Shown in pieces: positions 1-5,901 of a stretch of 6,877 nt of DNA. The DNA lies in NCBI GenBank assembly GCA_023416655.1, contig JAEZHK010000081.1, positions 1-6,877 on the forward strand, given 5' to 3'. The notes under the pieces are model-generated. The model worked only from the letters and a program-made list of their open reading frames with translations. It was not told where the DNA came from and did no database searches. Numbering within the stretch: the first letter of the stretch is position 1; every line of letters begins with the position of its first letter. A program made the translations under genes and the position numbers. The stretch comes from Bacillota bacterium. GTDB lineage: Bacteria; Bacillota; Clostridia; Christensenellales; Aristaeellaceae.

Positions 1-1280
1 TCAGAGACCAGGCGCAGCGCGTAGGGGAAGTCCTCGGTGGACGGGATCATCGGCTCCAGCGCGCGCTCCGCCAGCGCGCCGTGGCCGATTTCGCGGCGGC
101 CGGGGCTGCGGGCGGGCTTGGCTTCGCCGGTGGAATAGCCGGGGAAGTTGTAGTGGTGCATGTAGCGCTTGGATTCCTCAGGATAGATGGTGTCCAGCGC
201 CTGCTGCTCGGAGACCGGCGCCAGCGTGGCCACGGTCATGACCTGGGTCTGGCCGCGGGTGAACACGGCGGAACCGTGGGCGCGGGGCAGCACGCTGGTC
301 TCGCACCAGATGGGGCGCACCTCGGTGAGCTTGCGGCCGTCGGGGCGGATGCCCTCATCGATGATGCGGCGGCGCATGACTTCCTTCTGGAGCGAATAGA
401 GCGCATCGCCGATTTCGCTCTCGCGACCGGCAAACTCTTCCGCGAAATGGGCCTTGCAGTCGGCTTTCAGTTCGGCTTCCCGGACCTGGCGCTCGGTGCG
501 GTCGAAAGTTTCAAACACGTACTGGACCTTGTCCATCGCGTACGCGCGGACGGCGGCCTTCACGTCGTCGCCGGGCAGCGTCAGCGGGAATGTCCGCTTG
601 GGCACACCCAGTTCCGCAACGATCTGCTCCTGGAAGGCCACGAGCTTCTTGATCTCCTCATGGGCGAACAGGATGCCGCCCAGCATGACTTCTTCAGAAA
701 CCTCGTTGGCGCCCGCCTCGACCATCAGCACGGCTTCGCTTGTGCCGGCCACGGTCAGATGCATCACGCTCTCGACGCGCTCGGCGTCGTTGGGGTTGAT
801 GATGTACTTGCCATTGATGTAGCCGACGTTGACCGCGCCGGTGGGGCCGGCGAACGGGATGCAGCTGATGCCCAGCGCGATGGACGAGCCGATCATCGCG
901 GGGATCTCGGGGGTGTTGTTGGAATCCATCGACATGACGGTGGCGACGACGGACACGTCATGCCGCATTCCCTTCGGGAACAGCGGCCTGAGCGGGCGGT
1001 CGATGAGGCGACTGGTCAGGATGGCCTTCTCGGCCGGGCGGCCTTCGCGGCGGATCCAACCGCCGGGGATCTTGCCGACGGCGTAGAGCTTCTCCTCGAA
1101 GTCGACGCTCAGCGGAAAGAAATCGATGCCGGGGCGCGGCGTCTCGGCGACCGTGGCGGTCACCAGGATGCACGTGTCGCCGTAGCGGACGAAGACCGCG
1201 CCGCTGGCCTGCTCGGCGTACTTGCCGAACTCCAGCGTCAGCGTCCTTCCGCCCAACTCGTAACTGTAACTCTTGAACAT
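1..1280 (-). CDS. pnp: Polyribonucleotide nucleotidyltransferase (PNPase), N-terminal 426 codons
   Basis: PNPase is a phosphorolytic 3'-5' exoribonuclease that degrades mRNA to nucleoside diphosphates and can add 3' tails. The gene starts at ATG 1278-1280, with AGGAGG at 1290-1295 nine bases upstream, and runs off the left edge, so the 3' end is missing. The first RNase PH domain shows DFFPLSVDFEEKLYAVGKIP followed by GGWIRREGRP (residues 73-82), the loop matching the RNA-binding FFRR loop of the E. coli enzyme. An alpha-helical linker follows. The second RNase PH domain begins with GYSTGEAKPARSPGRREIGH (381-400), including the conserved Arg pair and His of the phosphate/RNA site. The visible part stops at residue 426, just before the expected phosphate-binding serine motif, the catalytic aspartates and the KH and S1 domains. 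It lies downstream of rpsO, the classical arrangement. Identification is firm. The Trp in the GGWIRR loop is a mild departure from the more usual Phe. Confidence 0.97.
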   Translation of the reverse strand, partial: MFKSYSYELGGRTLTLEFGKYAEQASGAVFVRYGDTCILVTATVAETPRPGIDFFPLSVDFEEKLYAVGKIPGGWIRREGRPAEKAILTSRLIDRPLRPLFPKGMRHDVSVVATVMSMDSNNTPEIPAMIGSSIALGISCIPFAGPTGAVNVGYINGKYIINPNDAERVESVMHLTVAGTSEAVLMVEAGANEVSEEVMLGGILFAHEEIKKLVAFQEQIVAELGVPKRTFPLTLPGDDVKAAVRAYAMDKVQYVFETFDRTERQVREAELKADCKAHFAEEFAGRESEIGDALYSLQKEVMRRRIIDEGIRPDGRKLTEVRPIWCETSVLPRAHGSAVFTRGQTQVMTVATLAPVSEQQALDTIYPEESKRYMHHYNFPGYSTGEAKPARSPGRREIGHGALAERALEPMIPSTEDFPYALRLVS

Positions 1281-1330
1281 TGCTTTTCCCCTCCTCGTGG
1301 GCATTCTATCTATTTCTTTTTATTGAAACC

Positions 1331-1336
1331 ATTATA
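1331..1336 (-). promoter_or_regulatory. Candidate -10 box of a pnp promoter
   Basis: A perfect TATAAT reads on the minus strand 51 bases before the pnp start codon, inside an AT-rich stretch. With a 17-base spacer the -35 hexamer would be GTTTTT (1354-1359), a poor match that overlaps the T-tract of the rpsO terminator. A start near 1324 would give a leader of about 44 nt. The -10 is clear; the promoter assignment is inferred. Confidence 0.45.
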
Positions 1337-1354
1337 ACCCGTTTGATGACTGCA

Positions 1355-1395
1355 AAAACCGCCGCTTGGGGCAGTATCCCCCAAACGACGGTTTT
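1355..1395 (-). terminator. Intrinsic terminator between rpsO and pnp
   Basis: The two arms (1355-1371 and 1379-1395) form a 17-bp stem with a 7-base loop. On the minus-strand transcript all 17 pairs form, two of them G-U, and a run of five T follows. On the plus strand the same two positions become C-A mismatches, although a run of six T follows there too. The stem therefore fits minus-strand transcription best. It should end or attenuate rpsO transcripts before pnp, as a terminator does at this place in E. coli. Confidence 0.85.
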
Positions 1396-1428
1396 TTGTT
1401 CATCTCAGGGACGCGGCCGCAGCAATCA

Positions 1429-1689
1429 TTACTTACGCAGACCCAGCTTGGCGATCAGTTCGCGGTAGCTCTCGATGTCGCTGCCCTTGAGGTAGTCGAG
1501 AAGACCCCTGCGCTGACCGACCATCAGCAGAAGGCCGCGGCGCGAGTGGTGATCCTTCTTGTGCTCCTTCAGGTGCTCGTTGAGGTGGTTGATGCGCGCG
1601 GTCAGAAGCGCGATCTGAACCTCGGGGGAGCCGGTGTCGCCTTCGTGACGGCCATACTGATTGATGATGTCCTGCTTGTTGAATTCCAT
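1429..1689 (-). CDS. rpsO: 30S ribosomal protein S15
   Basis: An 86-residue protein, the usual S15 length. S15 is a primary binder of the 16S rRNA central domain and contacts 23S rRNA in a 70S bridge. The hallmark stretches are present: GDTGSPEVQIALLTARINHL (residues 17-36), then LKEHKKDHHSRRGLLLMVGQ with the conserved HHSRRGL rRNA-binding loop, and the C-terminal end LIAKLGLRK. The start ATG (1687-1689) has a perfect AGGAGG at 1697-1702, seven bases upstream. The gene has its own good promoter, a foldable leader of about 97 nt, and a strong terminator 34 bases after the stop codon, so it can be expressed as a single unit. Many bacteria autoregulate S15 through the rpsO leader; whether that happens here is inference. 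Confidence 0.98.
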   Translation of the reverse strand: MEFNKQDIINQYGRHEGDTGSPEVQIALLTARINHLNEHLKEHKKDHHSRRGLLLMVGQRRGLLDYLKGSDIESYRELIAKLGLRK

Positions 1690-1707
1690 GAGTATTCCTC
1701 CTGTTTC

Positions 1708-1789
1708 TTATGCCCGCAAGCCAGGTGAGCCGTCGGAGAGTCGGCGGACCGAGCAAACGGATGTTCTCACGGCTTATTATGCCGCAAGC
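1708..1789 (-). repeat. Short direct repeat flanking the rpsO leader hairpin
   Basis: Plus-strand TTATGCCCGCAAGC (1708-1721) recurs as TTATGCCGCAAGC (1777-1789), differing by one C. The copies bracket the foldable part of the rpsO leader. One lies at the predicted transcript 5' end and the other just before the ribosome-binding site. They could result from a duplication or be a repeated recognition element. With only two short copies, chance is not excluded. Confidence 0.5.
1720..1773 (-). promoter_or_regulatory. Foldable rpsO mRNA leader, possible S15 autoregulatory structure
   Basis: Three nested helices can form between the rpsO promoter and its start. Helix A pairs 1720-1722 and 1725-1729 with 1766-1773, leaving a 2-base bulge. 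Helix B pairs 1730-1733 with 1757-1760 and stacks directly on helix A on one side, with a 5-base bulge on the other. Helix C pairs 1741-1744 with 1749-1752 around a 4-base loop. The structure ends 17 bases before the AGGAGG. Several bacterial phyla control rpsO with different S15-binding leaders that mimic the rRNA site. The position fits that role, but I cannot match the fold to a known class and did not compute energies. Confidence 0.4.
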
Positions 1790-1792
1790 GTT

Positions 1793-1821
1793 ATTGTAGC
1801 ATACCGCGCGCCCAAAGTAAA
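1793..1821 (-). promoter_or_regulatory. rpsO promoter, extended -10
   Basis: On the minus strand TTTACT (1816-1821, four of six consensus bases) is followed after exactly 17 bases by TACAAT (1793-1798, five of six), with a TGC just before it that makes an extended -10. Transcription would begin near 1786, giving a leader of about 97 nt. The -35 box begins only 17 bases after the stop codon of the M23 gene, so rpsO has a start independent of upstream genes. Confidence 0.7.
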
Positions 1822-1837
1822 TGCAGTTTTTGTGAAG

Positions 1838-3577
1838 TTATGGCACATATCCACCAATTTCTGGAAGGTCGAGGAAGTACCGCGGATCCACGGCGCGGTC
1901 GGACACGTGCACCTCAAAATGCAGGTGGGTGCCGTTGGCGCTGCCGGTGGAGCCCATGACGCCGAGCACCTGGCCTTTGCGCACCTTCTGGCCGTAGCGG
2001 ACCTGGATCTTTTTCAGGTGCGCGTACATGGTGAGGGTGCCGTCCGCGTGTTCAATGACGACGTACTTGCCATAGCTGCCGTACTTAGAGATGATGCCGT
2101 CCTTCTCGTCGCAGGGGTCGATGTAGCGGCCATACTTGTTCAGCTTGGTCTTTCTGTAGTCGTGGGTGCATCGGTCGTCCGCGCGCACCACGCGGCCCGC
2201 GGCCGCCGCCAGCACGCGCTCGTCGCCGATGGGCGAAAAGTCCACGCCGTCGTGCTTGTCCTTGTCCCGCACCATGGTCTTGAAATCATCGGTGATCTGG
2301 CAGAAGCTGTTGTCGGCCACGGGCAGCCGCCAGACCATGTCCTTGGAGACATCGGCTTTTTCCTTCTCCAGTATCCATCGTTGCAGCGGATCGTCCAGGT
2401 CCAGCTTTCGGATGGCGAGCCCCGCGCCCGCCTCCGCCTTGGCCGCGGCCAGCGCGAAGGATGCATCCGCCTGCAGCGTCAGGACCCAATCGCCCTCCGG
2501 CATGCGGATGGCTCGGAAACGGAAGGCTTCGCCGCCCTCGTCCGCGAATCCGGCGACCTCGCTGTCTTCCGGCTTCGGCTGCGCGGTGAGCGCGCCTTCT
2601 TTCTCCTTTGCCGCCCGGAGCCGCAGGATTTCTTTCCGGCGGTCCAGGATCTCTTTGAGCAGTTGGACCCGAGCCTCGCCCTCCTCCACCACGCCGTCGT
2701 CCGACAGGACCGTGGACAGGTAGCCGATGCGCGGGCACAGCGCGCGGAGCGAGAAGCAGTCCACGTCCACGTTGTCCACCAGGAAGCGCATTTCCGGGTC
2801 GGCCTTGCTCCCCAGCGCTTCCTCCGCCAGCTTCAGTCCGGCCACGTCCTTTTTGCCCGCGTCGTAGCGGACGGTCAGGCGCGTGCCGGAGAGCCTGAGC
2901 GCCGCGGCGCCCTCTTCCGGAGATTCCCGCCCGGCGATGACCAGCACGTCGCAGGCGGCGATCTGATCCTTATAAAGAAGCGTAACGCGTGCTCGACCCG
3001 GCGAGAGTGCGGACAGAAGCCCCTCCTGATCGACCGAGGCCACCTCCGGCCTGTCGCTCGTCAGTGTGTAAGCGTCCGGGTCAAGCAATTCAATGCCCAG
3101 CCGCACGTGCTCCCCCGCCTCCGCGATCAGCGCGGCGGGCCGGATGGCGCAGGCCACGAGCAAGATCTCCCGCGCCCGGTACTGGGTCTTCTCCTCCATT
3201 TGCAGTGCGGTCACCCGCTCCGTCTGATTGAACCATTCGCCTTCGTACACCGCGCAGCCGTCCCGCTCGGAGCGCTTTTCAAGCGGCTCTTCCCGCTCGA
3301 TAACCTCCTTTACCGCACCCGGAATCCCTGCATCCGAGGCGGTGTAACGCACGCCGTCCTCATCTTCCGTCCGGTAGCGGGTGTAGCGCCAGGTGTGGCC
3401 GAGGATGGGCATGGCGATTTTGCGTGTTTCGACGAAGAGATCGTTTCGGTACTCGATGGGCCGATCGCCCCACTCAGACCAGGGGCCGTAGCTTACGTCG
3501 CCGACGTCCGCGCGCGCCAAGCCGAAGAGGCAAAAAAACGCGGCAAACGCAAGGATCGCGGCCCGCCAGTTCAACAT
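1838..3577 (-). CDS. Secreted M23 (LytM-type) zinc metallopeptidase with Big_2-like domain
   Basis: A 579-residue exported protein, probably a cell-wall endopeptidase cutting peptide cross-links in peptidoglycan. The start is ATG 3575-3577: it opens directly on the signal peptide (MLNWR, then a hydrophobic stretch, ending ARA before Asp24) and has GGGGGA ten bases upstream. A TTG at 3601 in frame is less likely. Residues about 28-140 contain two related modules with aromatic and YR-type motifs (PWSEW with RYTRYR; EGEWFNQT with TQYRAR). A Big_2-like Ig domain follows (about 145-215, SDRPEVASVDQEGLLSALSP), then a helical Lys/Arg/Glu-rich linker near 296-330. The C-terminal M23 domain is intact: H442 and D446 in HDGVDF, H520 in YAH, and H551/H553 in HLHFE match the zinc and catalytic residues of LytM. 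An insertion at about 468-500 carries two cysteines (C470, C489). No binding domain or sorting signal follows the catalytic domain. Target and role are inferred. Confidence 0.92.
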   Translation of the reverse strand: MLNWRAAILAFAAFFCLFGLARADVGDVSYGPWSEWGDRPIEYRNDLFVETRKIAMPILGHTWRYTRYRTEDEDGVRYTASDAGIPGAVKEVIEREEPLEKRSERDGCAVYEGEWFNQTERVTALQMEEKTQYRAREILLVACAIRPAALIAEAGEHVRLGIELLDPDAYTLTSDRPEVASVDQEGLLSALSPGRARVTLLYKDQIAACDVLVIAGRESPEEGAAALRLSGTRLTVRYDAGKKDVAGLKLAEEALGSKADPEMRFLVDNVDVDCFSLRALCPRIGYLSTVLSDDGVVEEGEARVQLLKEILDRRKEILRLRAAKEKEGALTAQPKPEDSEVAGFADEGGEAFRFRAIRMPEGDWVLTLQADASFALAAAKAEAGAGLAIRKLDLDDPLQRWILEKEKADVSKDMVWRLPVADNSFCQITDDFKTMVRDKDKHDGVDFSPIGDERVLAAAAGRVVRADDRCTHDYRKTKLNKYGRYIDPCDEKDGIISKYGSYGKYVVIEHADGTLTMYAHLKKIQVRYGQKVRKGQVLGVMGSTGSANGTHLHFEVHVSDRAVDPRYFLDLPEIGGYVP

Positions 3578-3617
3578 GTACAGGTTTCCCCCAACATACA
3601 AAATACGTCTTTCGACA

Positions 3618-3623
3618 ATTATA
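3618..3623 (-). promoter_or_regulatory. Candidate extended -10 of the M23 gene promoter
   Basis: A perfect TATAAT preceded by TGT (extended -10) reads on the minus strand 40 bases before the ATG of the M23 gene. The expected -35 region falls within the GC-rich hairpin at 3629-3667 and has no consensus, so the promoter would depend on the extended -10. A start near 3611 gives a leader of about 34 nt. It would uncouple the peptidase from the upstream translation genes. Confidence 0.5.
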
Positions 3624-3628
3624 ACACG

Positions 3629-3667
3629 AAATCGCCCGGCCCGGCAATGCGCAGGGCCGGGCGATTT
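3629..3667 (-). terminator. GC-rich 14-bp hairpin downstream of truB
   Basis: Perfectly complementary 14-base arms (3629-3642 and 3654-3667) enclose an 11-base loop. It lies 91 bases past the truB stop and five bases before the M23 -10 box. Only three T follow the stem on either strand, so as an intrinsic terminator it is imperfect. It could slow or end truB readthrough, protect the truB 3' end, or act in both directions. Between it and the truB stop (3668-3758) I see only a weak 6-bp hairpin at 3698-3718. Confidence 0.5.
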
Positions 3668-3758
3668 CCCGCGAATTTGTGGGATTTTGTGAAAAGGAGA
3701 CTGGACAACAGTCAGTCTTCGAACGGCCCAGCCGACAAACGCGCAGCCTTAGCCACCG

Positions 3759-4655
3759 TCAGCCCTCATCCGCCTGCGGCGGTCCGGCGAGCATGACGCG
3801 CACCTTAAGCCAGCCTTCGCCATCCGCCTGACCGATGGCGGCGAGCTTGCCGTCCAGATACACGCGCACCGGTTCGTCCTGCGGCGGTACGCAGTCCAGG
3901 TCGCAAAAGGAGACAGGGTTGCCGTTCAAAAGCCGACGACTGGCGTTAGTTCGCACATGCACCTCGGCAAAGTGCTTCAGCGGCGCGTCCAACGGCATCA
4001 GCTCAGCCTCCACGCCCCTGGTCAGCTCGTCCAGCGTCACGGCGTCTTCGATGTCGAACGCCCCGGCCTGGGTGCGCAAAAGGAAGGCCATGTGCGCGCC
4101 GCAGCCCAGCATCCTGCCCAAATCGTGGATCAGCGTGCGAACGTACACGCCTTTGCCGCAGGCGATGCGCACGAGGAAGCGGTCCGGGCCGGAGGTCCTC
4201 AGGAACTCGAAGGCGTCCACCCGAGCGGGGCGGGCTTCCAATTCGATGACCTCTCCCTTGCGCGCCAGGTCGTACATGCGCTTTCCGTCACGCTTGACGG
4301 CGGAGTACATCGGCGGCACCTGCAGGATGTCGCCCGTCAGCTTTTCCATCGCCGCCCGGATCTCGGCCTCCGTCGCATGGACGGGCGCTCGCGCGACAAC
4401 AGCGCCGGTGGCGTCCTGGGTGTCGGTCTCGATCCCGAAACACGCCTCGGCGACGTAGGTCTTTCGCTTGTCGATCAGGTAGTCGAAGAGCCGGGTGCCC
4501 CGGCCGATGCAGAGCGGCAAAACGCCCGCCGCGTCCGGGTCCAGCGTACCGCCGTGGCCGATGCGGGTACCCCTGGGCAGCATCTTCCGCACTTTGACCA
4601 CCGCGTCCGACGAGGTCATGCCCGGCGGTTTGAGCAGGTTGATGAATCCGTCCAT
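3759..4655 (-). CDS. truB: tRNA pseudouridine(55) synthase TruB
   Basis: TruB converts U55 in the T-loop of elongator tRNAs to pseudouridine and also helps tRNA fold. From ATG 4653-4655 the protein has 298 residues, a normal length. It opens with the family start GFINLLKPPGMTSSDAV. The catalytic Asp is D39 in GHGGTLDPDAAGVLPL. Further family motifs are KTYVAEACFGIETDTQDATG (65-84), QVPPMYSAVKRDGKRMYDLA (112-131) and CGKGVYVRTLIHDLG (166-180), followed by LLRTQAGAF and a C-terminal PUA-like region. A GTG six bases upstream (4659-4661) is a possible alternative start. The ribosome-binding site is weak (GGGG at 4661-4664, close to the ATG), and a GC-only hairpin sits immediately upstream. A hairpin-rich gap of 283 bp separates the gene from nrnA; the cause is unknown. 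Confidence 0.97.
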   Translation of the reverse strand: MDGFINLLKPPGMTSSDAVVKVRKMLPRGTRIGHGGTLDPDAAGVLPLCIGRGTRLFDYLIDKRKTYVAEACFGIETDTQDATGAVVARAPVHATEAEIRAAMEKLTGDILQVPPMYSAVKRDGKRMYDLARKGEVIELEARPARVDAFEFLRTSGPDRFLVRIACGKGVYVRTLIHDLGRMLGCGAHMAFLLRTQAGAFDIEDAVTLDELTRGVEAELMPLDAPLKHFAEVHVRTNASRRLLNGNPVSFCDLDCVPPQDEPVRVYLDGKLAAIGQADGEGWLKVRVMLAGPPQADEG

Positions 4656-4664
4656 CGTCACCCC

Positions 4665-4680
4665 GCGCGCTTCGGCGCGC
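4665..4680 (-). promoter_or_regulatory. GC-only hairpin abutting the truB ribosome-binding site
   Basis: GCGCGC at 4665-4670 pairs with GCGCGC at 4675-4680 around a 4-base loop (CGAA on the truB transcript). The stem ends directly against the GGGG at 4661-4664 that serves as the only Shine-Dalgarno-like sequence. Together with that weak site it could limit truB translation. This is inference from position. Confidence 0.35.
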
Positions 4681-4701
4681 TCTCGTTAAGTATTTAAAGT
4701 G

Positions 4702-4735
4702 AAAGGGACTGTCTCGAAGAGAGCACAGCCCCTTT
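4702..4735 (-). repeat. Terminator-like 11+3-bp hairpin with a GGGACTGTCTC arm
   Basis: Arms 4702-4712 and 4725-4735 pair over 11 positions, and 4713-4715 pairs with 4721-4723 around a 5-base loop, with one bulged base (4724). The single imperfect pair (4708/4729) is A-C on the plus strand but U-G in minus-strand RNA. The tail after the stem on the minus strand is T-rich but interrupted. From memory, hairpins with this GGGACTGTCTC motif recur between genes in Clostridia; I could not search. It may end nrnA transcripts before truB. Confidence 0.55.
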
Positions 4736-4766
4736 GCGTTGTCACAGGAGAAAGCAGGCAGGAACG

Positions 4767-4810
4767 GCGGGGTTCTACCCCGCGCCCCGCCAGGGGGATG
4801 ATCCCCCTGG
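4767..4810 (-). repeat. Tandem GC-rich hairpins, intergenic palindromic repeat
   Basis: GCGGGG (4767-4772) pairs with CCCCGC (4778-4783) over a 5-base loop, and CCAGGGGG (4790-4797) pairs with CCCCCTGG (4803-4810) over another 5-base loop. A competing 7-bp stem joins 4766-4772 to 4785-4791 and would disrupt both. The style resembles GC-rich palindromic repeats scattered between genes in many Clostridia; that is recollection, not a search. No gene is evident here. Confidence 0.6.
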
Positions 4811-4826
4811 ACCCCACACAGAGGTT

Positions 4827-4905
4827 GAAAATGTCCGCTAGCGCGTCCATTTTCGGGTCAAAGTGCGACGAGCAACAGGTTTTGAGTCGAATAAAACGGC
4901 GCACT
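4827..4905 (-). repeat. Two further stem-loops in the nrnA-truB gap
   Basis: GAAAATG (4827-4833) pairs with CATTTTC (4848-4854). Its 14-base loop contains the palindrome CGCTAGCG (4836-4843). Next to it AGTGCG (4862-4867) pairs with CGCACT (4900-4905), enclosing an inner 5-bp stem 4879-4883/4893-4897. With the hairpins at 4702-4735 and 4767-4810 this makes a chain of stems over about 205 bp. The remaining 33 bases to the nrnA stop (4906-4938) show nothing clear. Confidence 0.45.
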
Positions 4906-4938
4906 GGAAAGCGAGATGAGGGGCACCCGGCGGATTTT

Positions 4939-5901
4939 CTACGCATCTAGCTCCGTGCAGATCTTGGTGATGACCTCATCCGTGGCCTCGTGCAGCGGCA
5001 GGTGGATGGTCATGCCCGCTGCCTGCTTGTGGCCGCCGCCGCCGAAGAAGTGCGCCACTTCGCCCACGTCGATCTTGCCGGTGGAGCGCAGCGAGAACTT
5101 GGTGTGGAAAACGCCCCGCTCGTCCGCGACAATCGCGGCGTCGACGCCCTCGGTTTCGATCATGATGTTGATGATGCCCTCGGCGTCGGCGGCGGTCGCG
5201 CCGCAGACATCGTACATCAACGAACTGATCCGGCTGACGGCGATGCGCCCGTCGCAGAAGAACTCCACCGCCGAAAGCGCCATGCCCAGCAGCATCGTGC
5301 GCGCACGAGTGCGAAGCCTGAACAGGCGGCGGCTGGCGTCCTCCACGTCAAACCCCACCTCCAGACAGCGCGCGATGCCGTGCGCCGCCTCGGCGGTGGT
5401 GTTGGAATAGCTGAGGTTGCCGGTGTCGGTGGCGATGGCGGCGTACAGGTTCAGCGCCATTTCGCTGTCCAGCTTCACGCCCAGAAGGTCGATCAGCCGA
5501 AGCGCGATTACGCCGGTTGCGGAAGCCTTCTCGTCGATGACGCACAGCAGCGCAAAGCAAGGGTTGGTGGGGTGGTGATCGATCAGCGCGGTGTCCGTGA
5601 CGCGGGCCAGCGCGCCCTTGTCACCCGCGCGGTCGTAGGCGGCCACGTCCTCATAGAGGATGCAGCTCGGCTCAAACGGCAGCGCGTTCGGGGCGCACAC
5701 CTTGTCCGTGCCCGGAAGGAACTCGTACATGTGCGGGACCTTGTCCGCGCTGACCAGCGCGGCGCGCTTGCCGATTTTCGTCAGCGCCCTTACCAGCGCA
5801 AGCCCCGAACCCAGCGTATCCCCGTCGGGCGATACGTGGGCCACCACCGCGATATTGTCCCGCGCTTCAATCCACGCCGCCAATTCGGGGATCGTCGCCA
5901 T
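4939..5901 (-). CDS. nrnA: DHH/DHHA1 phosphoesterase, NrnA-type oligoribonuclease/pAp phosphatase
   Basis: A 320-residue cytoplasmic phosphoesterase. NrnA proteins remove nucleotides from RNA oligomers of about 2-5 nt and dephosphorylate pAp; relatives hydrolyse pApA or pGpG. The manganese-binding motifs are complete: H22, D26 and D28 in HVSPDGD, D85 in LYEDVAAYDRAG, the DHH signature D108-H109-H110 in LIDHHPTN, and D159 in AAIATDTG. The C-terminal DHHA1 domain carries FFGGGGHKQAAG (about 285-296), the substrate-binding glycine loop. The start ATG (5899-5901) has AGGAGG at 5908-5913, six bases away, lying inside the rbfA coding sequence. The gene overlaps rbfA by 35 bp in another frame, so the two are co-transcribed and probably translationally coupled. 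Lying between rbfA and truB is its common Firmicutes location. Family assignment is firm; substrate preference within the family is not shown. Confidence 0.93.
   Translation of the reverse strand: MATIPELAAWIEARDNIAVVAHVSPDGDTLGSGLALVRALTKIGKRAALVSADKVPHMYEFLPGTDKVCAPNALPFEPSCILYEDVAAYDRAGDKGALARVTDTALIDHHPTNPCFALLCVIDEKASATGVIALRLIDLLGVKLDSEMALNLYAAIATDTGNLSYSNTTAEAAHGIARCLEVGFDVEDASRRLFRLRTRARTMLLGMALSAVEFFCDGRIAVSRISSLMYDVCGATAADAEGIINIMIETEGVDAAIVADERGVFHTKFSLRSTGKIDVGEVAHFFGGGGHKQAAGMTIHLPLHEATDEVITKICTELDA

Noticed and set aside
81..1337. Plus-strand open frame of 418 codons opposite pnp
   Set aside because: Antisense shadow of PNPase with no family motif and no ribosome-binding site.
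3578..3601. TTG start eight codons upstream for the M23 protein
   Set aside because: The ATG at 3577 leads straight into a normal signal peptide and has GGGGGA at proper spacing; the extension would add residues before the signal peptide.
3698..3718. Six-bp hairpin as a truB terminator
   Set aside because: Short stem, 9-base loop and only a brief T run; too weak to list beside the 14-bp hairpin at 3629-3667.
1661..3796. Plus-strand open frame of 711 codons opposite the M23 gene
   Set aside because: It is antisense to a gene with clear catalytic motifs, has no recognisable domain, and runs through rpsO and M23 promoter regions. High GC at third positions leaves such antisense frames open.
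4686..4946. Minus-strand 86-codon frame whose ATG overlaps the nrnA stop
   Set aside because: The overlap and a GGAG four bases upstream are suggestive, but the frame is read through five hairpin repeats and resembles nothing I know. I judge it a by-product of the repeat block. Proteomics or frame conservation in relatives would change this.
4699..4950. Plus-strand 83-codon frame over the same gap
   Set aside because: Runs opposite to all genes through the same palindromes and has no recognisable motif.
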